From NCBI GenBank assembly GCA_016931575.1, contig JAFGEO010000142.1, forward strand, positions 1 to 34,574: a DNA stretch of 34,574 bases, read 5' to 3'. The DNA comes from Bacteroidales bacterium (lineage in GTDB: Bacteria; Bacteroidota; Bacteroidia; Bacteroidales; UBA10428). Under the pieces are notes generated by a model. That model did no database searches and was not told where the DNA came from. It saw only the letters and a list, made by a program, of their open reading frames with translations. Positions 7,807-16,734 of this stretch are shown here, piece after piece (the first letter of the stretch is position 1; every line of letters begins with the position of its first letter). A program made the translations under genes and the position numbers.

Positions 7807-9149
7807 TGCCAGTCAGTCCATTCCAGGGTCATGCGGTCTCTTGATCTTGACTTACCGGTCATATTATTCTGCTGAAAATAGCTGATTCCGTCGTCTTCAA
7901 AAGAGCAGCTAACCGTCTCTACTTTATACCTGGCACGTGGATCATCGAGGTAATAGTTCACAAGCAGGGTCTGATTGATCTTTCCATTCTTATCGTACAA
8001 GTAGCGGCTCACATTTCCATCTTCGTTCACTTCAATGATCGTTTTCCATCGTTCTGTTTGTCTGTTGTTCACAAAGGATACACTTGACAGGGTGTTGTTA
8101 TCCGAAAATTCATAGGTAAACAGTCCGTCAGAAAATTCATTTTTAGGTTGATTATTACGTGATATCAGGTATACCCCACCCTTTGGAACGATATCATACG
8201 TGATCACCGAGCATACCTTCACAGGGTCCAGGTTTCGGGTACGCTCGCAAAATTTCGTAAGCTCGAAACGTGTCATTTCTCCCTGTGTATTATATTGGTA
8301 TTGCCTCACCTGCGCCAGGTACAGAAATAGTTTTGCCCCTCTCTGGTAGGTGGCAGATGCTTCATAAAACTGGAAATATTTCTTGACTTTGACCACCTGC
8401 CCATGCTGATTAAAAAATACCGAATCAACCGGTTCCTTGTACAGGTTTCCGGTCCGGGTGCTCATGATACTGCTCTGGGTTTTCAGTACGAGGATCTGGT
8501 TGTTCCTTCCATAGACAAATTCACAATCCACCTTAGGAGATTTAATCGACCTGATCCTTCCGGAGTGTGGCTCTAACTCAAAAACAGGGGGTTTAGCAGA
8601 CAGGTTGACAACCGACTTCCAGGGGGTAAATGGAGAAGAAAAATCAAAAGTCAGAATGAAGTTCTCATAATTACTCAATGTGGAATCCCCCACAATCCTT
8701 ATTTCACTTGTCTTGAAGATGATCTCCTCTGAATATGCCTTCATAGCCGCATCCAGAAGCCTTGGCAACTGGGTTACATAAACATTCAGGGAATCCAGGA
8801 TGTGCTCCCTTCGTGCAATAGAATCCCGGATAAATGCTTCCCTGGCCATCAACGAATCCTGCAGGAATTTCATCCGGGTCTGGATAGAATCTTCAATGAA
8901 AAGTATCCGGGCATCCAGGGAATCAGCCCTATACTCATACTCTGAAGTGGCTTCATCATTAACCTGATAGCCGTTCGGCCGGTCGTTCACCTTTTCAATT
9001 GAATCCCTGGGGCTCCTTTCAGCCGGTGGGTGATAAAGTATAATATCCTGGTCGTCCCCTGCCTGTGCAAAGACAGGGAAAGCTGTATAAAGGAGCAGGA
9101 CAGACAGGATGATAAGGTTAAACAGGTTTATGGATGTCTTTATTTTCAT
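7803..9149 (-). CDS. Unknown secreted protein with hendecad coiled-coil repeats
   Basis: I do not recognise a family for this 448-aa protein. It has a signal peptide (about 1-29, cleavage near FAQA), so it is exported, probably to the periplasm or surface. Residues 76-123 hold repeated D-S-(L/I) units spaced 11, 11, 11 and 10 residues apart (D76, D87, D98, D109, D119), alternating with charged and hydrophobic residues. This predicts a right-handed hendecad coiled coil. The C-terminal two thirds look beta-rich, with repeated strand patterns such as QYNTQGEMTRFEL and RYLYDKNGKINQTL resembling YD/RHS-like or MORN-like sheets, though without a clear match. No T9SS tail is seen. It ends 8 bases from the convergent phosphoesterase gene. 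Function is unknown. Confidence 0.75.
   Translation of the reverse strand: MKIKTSINLFNLIILSVLLLYTAFPVFAQAGDDQDIILYHPPAERSPRDSIEKVNDRPNGYQVNDEATSEYEYRADSLDARILFIEDSIQTRMKFLQDSLMAREAFIRDSIARREHILDSLNVYVTQLPRLLDAAMKAYSEEIIFKTSEIRIVGDSTLSNYENFILTFDFSSPFTPWKSVVNLSAKPPVFELEPHSGRIRSIKSPKVDCEFVYGRNNQILVLKTQSSIMSTRTGNLYKEPVDSVFFNQHGQVVKVKKYFQFYEASATYQRGAKLFLYLAQVRQYQYNTQGEMTRFELTKFCERTRNLDPVKVCSVITYDIVPKGGVYLISRNNQPKNEFSDGLFTYEFSDNNTLSSVSFVNNRQTERWKTIIEVNEDGNVSRYLYDKNGKINQTLLVNYYLDDPRARYKVETVSCSFEDDGISYFQQNNMTGKSRSRDRMTLEWTDWH
8790..8924 (-). repeat. 33-bp coding repeats encoding the hendecad array
   Basis: Within the unknown secreted protein, four consecutive units of about 33 bp encode D-S-(L/I)-x-x-R-x-x-(F/I)-(I/L)-x. 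The units start at codons 76, 87, 98 and 109, with a last D-S-L at 119. The DNA copies have diverged, so this is an old duplication kept at protein level. Confidence 0.7.
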
Positions 9150-9316
9150 AATTCCTGGTCGGCTTAATTTGTGTATTGAAATATAAGGATTTTTTACGAA
9201 GCTTCCTGTAATTATATTGTATGGAAAGGGTGGCAGGCCTTAAGAAAAAACTTTGATTTTGAAAATAAAACAATTTACTGTTGCTTTGTAGAGGATTATC
9301 AAAGGCCGTTCGATCC

Positions 9317-9682
9317 ATGGATAAGATAAAATATCAACTCAGGACATTCGTATTTGCCTTCCGGGGTATTGTTGCTTTTTTTCGTTTGGAAAGTAAGGCT
9401 GTGATCCACCTTGTCGCAGCAATTCTGGCCATAGCCATGAGTTGGATCCTCGAGATATCGGCCATGGAATGGCTGCTGGTCATCCTGGCTATTATCCTTG
9501 TATTTACAGCCGAGCTGTTTAATACCATTGCCGAGGAAATGGCGGACCTGATTCAGCCTGAAAAGGATAAGAAAGTGGCCTATATCAAAGATATGGGGGC
9601 GGGTGCTGTCCTCCTGACAGCCATCGGCGCCCTGATTGTCGGCCTGGTGATTTTTCTCCCGAAAATTGTCGATTTATTTTAA
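9317..9682 (+). CDS. dgkA: Diacylglycerol kinase family protein (DgkA/UdpK)
   Basis: Small trimeric inner-membrane lipid kinase that phosphorylates diacylglycerol or undecaprenol with ATP. From the ATG at 9317 the protein is 121 aa with three hydrophobic helices (about 29-46, 50-66 and 94-114). Catalytic and metal-binding residues are present: E25 in RLESKAVIH, and E66-x2-N69-x3-E73 in AELFNTIAEE, matching Glu69/Asn72/Glu76 of E. coli DgkA. KDMGAGAVLL before the third helix is also typical. The frame is open back to 9281, but the extra 12 residues are not conserved and contain charged residues unlike the family N-terminus. Whether lipid or undecaprenol is the substrate cannot be told from sequence; in this phylum undecaprenol recycling is plausible. 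It is convergent with the cyclase gene. Confidence 0.9.
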   Translation: MDKIKYQLRTFVFAFRGIVAFFRLESKAVIHLVAAILAIAMSWILEISAMEWLLVILAIILVFTAELFNTIAEEMADLIQPEKDKKVAYIKDMGAGAVLLTAIGALIVGLVIFLPKIVDLF

Positions 9683-9701
9683 GGAAAAAGTATCTCAGTG
9701 A

Positions 9702-11111
9702 CTAACCTTCACTTCCCGACTCAAGCAGTTTTTTAATCCGTTCGATCTGTTTCTGCTTGTTCACTTCACGCAGCGACATGGCCGTTTTGGTGAAATACTG
9801 GTGATTGGAGATGAACTTGATCTGTAGCCGGTTCCATTCGTTCCAGGATTTGATCTTGCTGATCTCCCTCAGTTCACGGTATAGCAGGGTTGATACCGGG
9901 ATCATATCGCTCCGGCCGAGATAGTCCAGGTCGGCATCGCACATGATCTCTTCAAGTTTGTTAACAGGCTTTGGCGGCATCTGTGTCGACATGATCAGTT
10001 CACAGATCTGATCGATCTGGGGTTGTGTATAATAATAATCCGGCAGGATTTCCCGGGCAATCAATGTACTGAAACGTTCATGGTCGTCATAGCCGAGAAT
10101 ATGCCCGGAGTCATGAAACAGGGCCGCCGTTTTCAGGAGAAGCAGATCGCTGTCGTTCAGATCCTCACCCAGACCGATAAGCTCCACCTGGGTAACCACA
10201 TCGATGGTATGTTTAATATTATGATAGTGCAGATATTCCGGCAGTTCCTTTTCCAGTTTGTTCAGCATCAGCTCCTGCAGGTCGGTGAACTGGATCAGTC
10301 CGAAGCGTATAATGAAAGTCCGGTTTGGGATAATGCATTTCTTTTGCAGAGAGTATTGGGGCCGGATACCTTTCACATGATAGAGGAGCATATCTCCCTT
10401 GTACTTTACCGGCATGCGTGTGTAATACTCACACTGGAAGAGGTCCTTCACCAGTTCGTAGGTTGATTCCGAGATGAGGATATTTCCTTTCTCACAATAC
10501 GAACGGATTCGGGTTGCCAGGTTGACAGATTCCCCCTTGAGGTCGTAGTTAATCTTTTTGCGCCCGCTAAGCTGTGCAATAACCGGCCCGGTATGCACCC
10601 CCACACGAAGTTTCCAGATGCGGTCGTCCTGATGGGTTTTCTGAATCATATTCAGGTAGTACTGCATTTCAACGGCTGCAAGGACCACCTGGATGGGGTT
10701 CGTAATATTTTTATGCGGGATACCCCCTACTCCAAGCATACTGTCACCTATTGATTTCAGGTTTTTCAGCTCGTGTTTTTCCAGGATCTTCCCCAACTCA
10801 ATAAAGATCTCATCAAGATTATCGACCAGCTGACCGGAGTCCATATCTTCTGAAATGCTGGCAAAACCTTCCGCATCGGCATACAGCACAGTGGCCATCC
10901 TGAACCGGAGAACATTGACTTCCTTTTTGGTTTTTACAGATTCCTCCCTCTTCTCAAGCTTGTAGCGATTTACAAGCGTTTTATACTTATCGCGTTCATT
11001 GCTGATCTCCTCGAGTTGTTGTTGCAGCTTTATATTTTCTTCCTCAAGGTTTTTATTCTGAGAAATCAACTCTGCTATATGCCGTAAGCTATTCTTGCTT
11101 TGTTCTTCCAT
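9702..11111 (-). CDS. Class III adenylate cyclase fused to an HD phosphohydrolase domain
   Basis: The 469-aa cytoplasmic protein has three parts: a coiled coil (about 7-63), a class III nucleotidyl cyclase catalytic domain (about 68-250), and an HD domain (about 290-400) with a helical tail. Cyclase residues are complete: metal-binding D79 (YADAEGF) and D123 (KSIGDSML), purine-selecting K119 and D190 (NYDLKGESVN), and the transition-state pair N197 and R201 (VNLATR). K with D is the adenylate-specific combination, so cAMP is the expected product. HD residues are H297 or H301, H333-D334 (LFHDSGH) and D392/D394 (DADLD). No transmembrane segment is seen. It lies alone between dgkA (convergent) and uvrB (divergent). 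The HD domain's substrate is unknown; it could degrade a nucleotide messenger, but this is inference. Confidence 0.9.
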   Translation of the reverse strand: MEEQSKNSLRHIAELISQNKNLEEENIKLQQQLEEISNERDKYKTLVNRYKLEKREESVKTKKEVNVLRFRMATVLYADAEGFASISEDMDSGQLVDNLDEIFIELGKILEKHELKNLKSIGDSMLGVGGIPHKNITNPIQVVLAAVEMQYYLNMIQKTHQDDRIWKLRVGVHTGPVIAQLSGRKKINYDLKGESVNLATRIRSYCEKGNILISESTYELVKDLFQCEYYTRMPVKYKGDMLLYHVKGIRPQYSLQKKCIIPNRTFIIRFGLIQFTDLQELMLNKLEKELPEYLHYHNIKHTIDVVTQVELIGLGEDLNDSDLLLLKTAALFHDSGHILGYDDHERFSTLIAREILPDYYYTQPQIDQICELIMSTQMPPKPVNKLEEIMCDADLDYLGRSDMIPVSTLLYRELREISKIKSWNEWNRLQIKFISNHQYFTKTAMSLREVNKQKQIERIKKLLESGSEG

Positions 11112-11171
11112 TAAATGAGGATTCCTTTCAATTTGAATTTTTTCAGCTGCCTATACTACCCTATTAATTCG

Positions 11172-11179
11172 TATTTTTG
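11172..11179 (+). promoter_or_regulatory. Candidate -7 element upstream of uvrB
   Basis: TATTTTTG is a perfect match to the Bacteroidota -7 consensus TAnnTTTG and lies 69 bases before the uvrB ATG. I see no good -33 TTTG at the usual spacing, so the call is tentative. Confidence 0.35.
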
Positions 11180-11248
11180 AGAATTGTTCCTTAAAATAAT
11201 TCAAATAGTCTCAGGAATCAAAATCTTTATCAGAATTTTTTCAGCAAT

Positions 11249-13264
11249 ATGGATTTTAAGCTAAGTTCAGAATATAAGCCGACAGGCGATCAGCCTGATG
11301 CCATCCGAAAACTTGTGGAAGGGATTCATTCAGGAATGCCATACCAGACATTACTTGGGGTTACCGGATCGGGGAAGACCTTCACCATTGCCAACGTCAT
11401 CGAACAGATCAACCGACCGGTACTCGTACTAAGTCACAATAAGACGCTTGCCGCCCAGCTTTTTGGTGAATTCAGGCAGTTCTTTCCGGAAAATGCGGTG
11501 GAGTATTTTGTTTCCTACTATGACTACTACCAACCGGAAGCCTATCTTCCCGTTACCGATACCTATATTGAAAAGGACCTGTCCATCAATGATGAAATTG
11601 AAAAGTTAAGGCTGAGCACAACCTCATCGCTGCTGTCGGGCAGAAGAGATGTCCTGGTGGTTTCTTCGGTATCCTGCCTCTACGGTATCGGAAATCCGGA
11701 TGATTTTTACAGCAACACCATCTATATTAAAAGGGGCCAGGCGGTGAGCCGGAATGTTTTTCTCAGGAAATTGGTCGACAGCCTCTATTCCAGAAATGAA
11801 ATCAATTTTAACCGCGGGAATTTCCGGGTAAATGGCGATACTGTGGATATATTCCTTGCCTATAGCGACAACGCCTTCCGGATCACTTTCTTCGGGGATG
11901 AGATCGATGAAATCGAAACTTTCGATCCTCTGCTGGGAACAACTATTGAAGAGATGGAGGAGGCCGTGATCTTCCCGGCCAATATCTTTGTTACCACCAA
12001 ACACAGAATGCAACAGGCCATCCATCAAATCCAGGATGACTTGGTTAAACAGGTTGACTTTTTTAATTCTATTGGAAAAGTGATCGAAGCCAAGAGGATC
12101 AACGAAAGGGTAAATTACGACCTGGAGATGATCAGGGAACTGGGGCATTGTCCGGGCATTGAGAACTATTCACGCTACTTCGACGGCAGGGAATCCGGCA
12201 CACGCCCATTCTGCCTGCTGGATTACTTTCCGAAAGATTTTATCACGATTATTGATGAAAGCCATGTCAGCCTTCCTCAGATCAGGGCCATGCACGGGGG
12301 TGACCACAGCCGCAAGCAAACGCTGGTGGAACATGGATTCCGCCTTCCGGCGGCTATCGATAACCGCCCGCTAAAGTTCGAAGAATTCGAAAGTCTTGTA
12401 AGCACAACCATCTATGCCAGTGCAACACCCGCGAATTACGAACTGGAAAAGTCGGAGGGTGTGGTGGTTGAACAGCTGATCCGTCCAACAGGCTTGCTTG
12501 ATCCTGTTATTGAAGTAAAGCCCAGCCTGAACCAGATCGACGACCTGTTGAATGAGATACGGCTCCGCACTGAGGCAAAGGAACGTGTCCTGGTAACCAC
12601 ACTGACCAAGCGTATGGCCGAGGAGCTTACCAGCTACCTCCTCCGCTTCGATGTTAAATGCCGGTACATCCACTCCGATATCGACACCCTGGAAAGGATC
12701 GAAATTATGGAGGGCCTGCGCGAAGGTAAATTTGACGTCCTCGTTGGGGTAAATCTCCTCCGCGAAGGGCTTGACCTCCCGGAAGTTTCTCTGGTTGCAA
12801 TTATTGATGCTGATAAAGAAGGCTTCCTCCGATCGGAAAGGTCATTGACACAAACCGCTGGACGGGCAGCCAGGAACCTGAATGGTAAAGTGATCATGTA
12901 TGCAGATAAGATGACCGATTCCATGCAGCGCACCATTGACGAGACAGACCGCAAAAGAGAAAAACAGCTGAGGTATAATGAGGAGCATAACATTACCCCG
13001 CAACAGATAATAAAAGCTTCGTCGAATATCCTGCGGGAAGTACGCAACATTACCGGTCAGGAGAAAGCCTATGTCGAGCCGGAAAAACCAGATATTGCTG
13101 CAGACCCTGTGGTCCGGTATATGAATAAGGAGGCTATCATGAAAGCTATTGACAGCACCAAGAGCAAAATGGAAAAAGCCGCCGCAGAGCTCGATTTTAT
13201 CCTGGCTGCCAAATACCGCGATGAAATGCAGGCCTATCAAAAATTGCTGGATGAGAAGAATTAA
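11249..13264 (+). CDS. uvrB: Excinuclease ABC subunit B (UvrB)
   Basis: DNA damage-verification helicase of nucleotide excision repair; it is loaded by UvrA and recruits UvrC. At 671 aa it is the normal family length. Walker A is GVTGSGKT (37-44). The damage-probing beta-hairpin region is present (SYYDYYQPEAYLP), followed by the DEAD-like box IIDESHVSLPQ, and superfamily 2 motifs V and VI appear in GVNLLREGLDLPEVSLV and LTQTAGRAARN. A C-terminal UVR motif (AAAELDFILAAKYRDEM) binds UvrC/UvrA. Nothing is truncated or unusual. It is monocistronic as far as can be seen, followed by a 348-bp gap. Confidence 0.98.
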   Translation: MDFKLSSEYKPTGDQPDAIRKLVEGIHSGMPYQTLLGVTGSGKTFTIANVIEQINRPVLVLSHNKTLAAQLFGEFRQFFPENAVEYFVSYYDYYQPEAYLPVTDTYIEKDLSINDEIEKLRLSTTSSLLSGRRDVLVVSSVSCLYGIGNPDDFYSNTIYIKRGQAVSRNVFLRKLVDSLYSRNEINFNRGNFRVNGDTVDIFLAYSDNAFRITFFGDEIDEIETFDPLLGTTIEEMEEAVIFPANIFVTTKHRMQQAIHQIQDDLVKQVDFFNSIGKVIEAKRINERVNYDLEMIRELGHCPGIENYSRYFDGRESGTRPFCLLDYFPKDFITIIDESHVSLPQIRAMHGGDHSRKQTLVEHGFRLPAAIDNRPLKFEEFESLVSTTIYASATPANYELEKSEGVVVEQLIRPTGLLDPVIEVKPSLNQIDDLLNEIRLRTEAKERVLVTTLTKRMAEELTSYLLRFDVKCRYIHSDIDTLERIEIMEGLREGKFDVLVGVNLLREGLDLPEVSLVAIIDADKEGFLRSERSLTQTAGRAARNLNGKVIMYADKMTDSMQRTIDETDRKREKQLRYNEEHNITPQQIIKASSNILREVRNITGQEKAYVEPEKPDIAADPVVRYMNKEAIMKAIDSTKSKMEKAAAELDFILAAKYRDEMQAYQKLLDEKN

Positions 13265-13612
13265 TCCCCTTTAGAGGACACCCGGCAAACAGCTTGGGAA
13301 CGGGTAAACGGATTACCCCTTAGATGCATCAGGGATCAACTGATACATTTCCACTTTTTTAAAGGACTTTTTCAAGCGGCTAAAAAACCAATGACCTGAA
13401 AATCCCCCTGCTTACATCCGGTTCTAGGAAGACCATGTGTTGTCAATAGCAACATTTCTGTTAATTTTTGGGGAGAATTGAAAAAAAAATCCAGGCAGGA
13501 CTTGTATCTTATATGATTTTACTACTTTTAGCTACATTACCGTATGCGCTCTAATTGACTTGATTTTACGTCAGTACTCAGATAAATAGTTATTTGTTTT
13601 AAAAACTTAATT
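13265..13612. other. Intergenic region between uvrB and the DUF362 gene
   Basis: No gene is seen in this stretch. GGGTAA (13302-13307), loop ACGGA, TTACCC (13313-13318) forms a 6-bp hairpin about 40 bases after uvrB but has no T-run, so it is a weak terminator at best. Near the right end TTG (13502-13504), 18 bases, then TACTTTTA (13523-13530) resembles the -33/-7 promoter pair of the phylum with one mismatch and could drive the downstream gene with a leader of about 75 bases. Confidence 0.4.
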
Positions 13613-15502
13613 ATGCTACAGAAAATTTACTCAGTCATTAAAAAGTCCTGGGCAAAAATCGTATTTATTGCTTTAGGGCTCGGATCACTAATCTGGTTTC
13701 TTATCAGGGTTGTCCCTAAACCGTCCAGGGCTGCCTATCCTTGTATGAAGGCTACCGTTCCGGTTGCATCATCCTTTGTAACTTATATCCTTGGAATTAC
13801 CAGTGCCACACTGCTGTTTAAGAAAGCCAGGGAAAGAATGATGAAATCAAAATTCCTGATCGCCTCGCTTTTCATTATGCTGGGATTTGCTGCGGGCTAC
13901 ATTGCCCTGACAAACAGTACCAGCGATATCCTGGCCATCGATTACCAGGGACCCCAGGCAGGGAACGAGCCAATAGGCCAGGGCAAAGGAATTTTCCCCG
14001 GGCGTGTTGTTTGGGTCCATGATGCCGATGCTACCGATGCCGATTGTCCAAACAGCGGCGGAGAGTACTGGTATGAAGACGATTACACAGATGGGGCAGT
14101 TATTCAGAACATGCTTTCCCAGGGATTGCAGCAACTTACCGGTGCTACCACCGATGCTGCAGCATGGGATTCAATCTTCCACTACCATAACCGCAAACAT
14201 GGAAATGGGAATGTCGGGTATACCGCCGGTGAAAAAATCGTCATCAAAATCAATATGAATGCCATCTGGAATGGTGATGACGGAATTAACACCTCACCCC
14301 ATGTATCCTATGCTGTCCTTGACCAGCTGATCAATACTGCAGGAGTAGCACAAGCCGATATCGGCATTGGTGACCCAAACTGTGGAATGGTATCCGGCAC
14401 CTATGAAAAGTGCCACGCCACTTTCCCAAATGTCATCTACTGGAGGGCCAATGGCGCTGCTTCCCCCGCATCTACTACTAACGAAGTAATCCATGGCAGT
14501 GACGGGAGCTTCGACAATCAATTGCCGCAGGCCTATGTAGATGCAAAATACATGATCAACCTTCCGGTATTTAAAAAACATCACCGTGCAGGTATCTCTA
14601 TTTGTGCCAAGAACCACTTTGGCTCCATCGCTGCTTATTCCGGCGGTGCATGGCACCTTCACCCTTCCCTGCCCGTTCCTGATGCCAATGAGGAAGGTCA
14701 GGAACCTAATACGGAATACGGCATCTACCGTTGTTTCGTTGACATCATGGGGCATGAGGACCTTGGCGGTAAAACCATATTATACCTTGTTGATGGCATC
14801 TGGAGCTCTGTAAACTGGGGGCACCCACCCATCAAATGGAGAATGGCACCCTTCAATAACGATTATCCGAACTCCCTGTTCCTTTCGCAGGATCCGGTTG
14901 CTATAGAATCCGTTTGTTATGATTTCCTCTATGAGGAATTCGATGAAGACCATCCGACCGAGGGTATACCTGCAACTTCAGATAAGGGGCCTTTCTCCAG
15001 GTTCCCTGCAGCAGACGACTTCCTGCACCAGGCAGCCGACCCGGCAAACTGGCCGATTGGTATAAATTATGATCCTGAGGATGACGGATCCGTTCTTACC
15101 AGCCTGGGTACGCATGAGCACTGGAATAATGCAACGGATAAACTCTATACCCGTAACCTGGGTACCGGCTACGGAATAGAACTGATCAGCGATTACACTC
15201 CGGTAGCAGTCAATCATATTGTTGCTCCGAAAAGGGGTACCATCGAAAACTACCCGAATCCATTCAGGAACCAGACAACCATAAACTATACCCTTTCGGC
15301 AACGTCGAATGTACAGCTTACCATCTATTCGGTTAGCGGGGCAATAGTCCACCAAAGGAACCTCGGCCAGCAAACCTCTGGTCAACAGGAGTACAGCTGG
15401 GATGCTTCTGGTCTGACTCCCGGACAGTACCTTTGCACGATCAGTGGCAAAGGTTCAGCCGGAGAATTTAAACTCACAGGGAAAATGAACCTGATAAAAT
15501 AA
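13613..15502 (+). CDS. DUF362 domain protein with N-terminal membrane segments and T9SS tail
   Basis: This 629-aa protein has three hydrophobic segments near the N-terminus (about 14-34, 49-69 and 79-99). Between the first two is an R-A-A-Y-P-C-M segment (39-45). A large extracytoplasmic DUF362 domain follows (about 125-500, with VIKINMNAIWNGDDG, MINLPVFKKHH and SLFLSQDPVAIESVCYDF). The C-terminus is a type A T9SS sorting domain (about 545-629, ENYPNPFRNQTTINYTLS then LTPGQYLCTISGKG). DUF362 has no settled function; some members are ferredoxin-linked, but I see no 4Fe-4S CxxCxxC motif here. A T9SS tail normally accompanies a cleavable signal peptide. An internal start at M76/M77 (MKSKFLIASLFIMLGF) would give exactly that, so the start is uncertain. 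It is followed by a strong terminator. Confidence 0.78.
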   Translation: MLQKIYSVIKKSWAKIVFIALGLGSLIWFLIRVVPKPSRAAYPCMKATVPVASSFVTYILGITSATLLFKKARERMMKSKFLIASLFIMLGFAAGYIALTNSTSDILAIDYQGPQAGNEPIGQGKGIFPGRVVWVHDADATDADCPNSGGEYWYEDDYTDGAVIQNMLSQGLQQLTGATTDAAAWDSIFHYHNRKHGNGNVGYTAGEKIVIKINMNAIWNGDDGINTSPHVSYAVLDQLINTAGVAQADIGIGDPNCGMVSGTYEKCHATFPNVIYWRANGAASPASTTNEVIHGSDGSFDNQLPQAYVDAKYMINLPVFKKHHRAGISICAKNHFGSIAAYSGGAWHLHPSLPVPDANEEGQEPNTEYGIYRCFVDIMGHEDLGGKTILYLVDGIWSSVNWGHPPIKWRMAPFNNDYPNSLFLSQDPVAIESVCYDFLYEEFDEDHPTEGIPATSDKGPFSRFPAADDFLHQAADPANWPIGINYDPEDDGSVLTSLGTHEHWNNATDKLYTRNLGTGYGIELISDYTPVAVNHIVAPKRGTIENYPNPFRNQTTINYTLSATSNVQLTIYSVSGAIVHQRNLGQQTSGQQEYSWDASGLTPGQYLCTISGKGSAGEFKLTGKMNLIK

Positions 15503-15524
15503 GGGATCTGTTTACCATAAACAG

Positions 15525-15552
15525 AAACTGCCGGCCTCTGTGCCGGCAGTTT
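15525..15552 (+). terminator. Rho-independent terminator of the DUF362 gene
   Basis: A perfect 11-bp stem, AAACTGCCGGC (15525-15535) and GCCGGCAGTTT (15542-15552), closes a 6-base loop and is followed by TATTTT. It begins 22 bases after the stop codon. Confidence 0.9.
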
Positions 15553-15740
15553 TATTTTGCAGAATCTGCAGGAGAAATCAGATCTGCTTTATTGGAAAAC
15601 TTACAACCTGTCTATAATTACCTGCCCTTATACATGCCGTCTGATCGTTTGTGACTTCTATTCCGATAGGCCGGGAAGTAGAATCGTTGGACCATAGGTA
15701 CTCGTTCTAATCTTTGGGTTATGCATGACAGCATGCAGGC

Positions 15741-15767
15741 AAAAAAAAACGCCTGCAAAAACAGGCG
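15741..15767 (-). terminator. Rho-independent terminator of the sigma factor gene
   Basis: Read on the minus strand, CGCCTG, a six-base loop and CAGGCG (plus 15750-15767) are followed by nine consecutive T (plus-strand A-run 15741-15749). It lies about 30 bases after the sigma factor stop codon. Confidence 0.88.
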
Positions 15768-15795
15768 CCTTTTCAATGTTTTTTTCCCGCTTATC

Positions 15796-16656
15796 CTATC
15801 CCAGATAGCCTTTCAGCAGTTTGCTTCTGGAGGTATGACGCAACCGGCGGATGGCTTTTTCCTTGATCTGGCGTACACGCTCGCGTGTCAGGCCAAAACG
15901 TTCCCCGATTTCTTCAAGCGTCATATCCTGGCAACCGATTCCAAAAAAGAGGCGAACGATATCACGCTCACGGTCGGTCAGGGTTGACAGTGCCCTTTCG
16001 ATTTCACGGGTAAGTGACTCGTTCAGAAGGGCTTTATCTGCCTTTGGAGAGTCGTTGTTGATCAGAACATCCAGCAGGCTGTTATCTTCACTGTCGGAGA
16101 AAGGTGCGTCAACAGAAACGTGCCGACCTGATACCCTAAGCGTATCGGTTACCTTTTCCTTCGGAAGTTCGAGTGTATCTGCAAGCTCCTCAGGAGTTGG
16201 AGTACGTTCGTATTCCTGCTCAAATTTGGAGAATGCCTTGTTGATCTTGTTGAGGGATCCAACCTGGTTCAGTGGCAAACGAACAATACGGGATTGTTCT
16301 GCCAGCGCCTGAAGTATGGACTGACGAATCCACCATACTGCGTAAGAGATAAACTTAAAACCACGTGTTTCGTCAAACTTTTCAGCTGCTTTTATCAGTC
16401 CGAGGTTCCCCTCATTGATCAGGTCAGGTAAGCTTAATCCCTGATTCTGATACTGTTTGGCTACTGAAACGACAAAACGAAGATTGGCACGGGTAAGTTT
16501 TTCAAGTGCTGCACGGTCCCCCTTCTTAATGCGTTGCGCTAATTCTACCTCTTCCTCTACGGTGATAAGATCTTCCTTTCCTATTTCCTGCAGGTACTTG
16601 TCAAGCGATGCGCTCTCACGGTTGGTAATAGATTTTGTAATCTTTAACTGTCTCAT
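15796..16656 (-). CDS. rpoD: Primary RNA polymerase sigma factor (RpoD/SigA type)
   Basis: Housekeeping sigma factor of 286 aa, the short Bacteroidota form. It starts at region 1.2 ([15 protein letters not shown], about 17-31) and lacks the acidic region 1.1 found in proteobacterial RpoD. Region 2 includes [37 protein letters not shown] and the -10-binding [16 protein letters not shown] (about 99-114). Region 3 follows ([17 protein letters not shown]). Region 4 (about 215-286) has [25 protein letters not shown] in its phylum variant form ([11 protein letters not shown] then [17 protein letters not shown]). It has its own terminator and is separated from the upstream htrA gene by another terminator, so it is transcribed independently. 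The start is fixed by the conserved N-terminus [10 protein letters not shown]. Confidence 0.96.
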   Translation of the reverse strand: MRQLKITKSITNRESASLDKYLQEIGKEDLITVEEEVELAQRIKKGDRAALEKLTRANLRFVVSVAKQYQNQGLSLPDLINEGNLGLIKAAEKFDETRGFKFISYAVWWIRQSILQALAEQSRIVRLPLNQVGSLNKINKAFSKFEQEYERTPTPEELADTLELPKEKVTDTLRVSGRHVSVDAPFSDSEDNSLLDVLINNDSPKADKALLNESLTREIERALSTLTDRERDIVRLFFGIGCQDMTLEEIGERFGLTRERVRQIKEKAIRRLRHTSRSKLLKGYLG

Positions 16657-16665
16657 ACTCCTTCT
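16657..16665 (-). promoter_or_regulatory. Strong Shine-Dalgarno abutting the sigma factor start codon
   Basis: The mRNA reads AGAAGGAGT directly before AUG, so the AAGGAG core ends a single base from the start codon. Usual spacing is five to nine bases. Most Bacteroidota genes do not use a Shine-Dalgarno at all, which makes a perfect, badly spaced one on the main sigma gene noteworthy. It could modulate rather than aid initiation. Confidence 0.5.
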
Positions 16666-16734
16666 AAAATTATGTCGCGAATTTAGATTAAAAATTATTT
16701 AAACACAATATTTATAAGCCACAGGGGATCAAGT

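Noticed and set aside
13302-13318. GGGTAA-ACGGA-TTACCC hairpin after uvrB as a terminator
   Set aside because: The stem is short and is followed by CTTAGATG, not a T-run; noted only in the intergenic entry.
15590-15740. Possible tRNA or small RNA between the two convergent terminators
   Set aside because: I could not find a cloverleaf, T-loop or long stable stem; the stretch simply separates two convergent genes.
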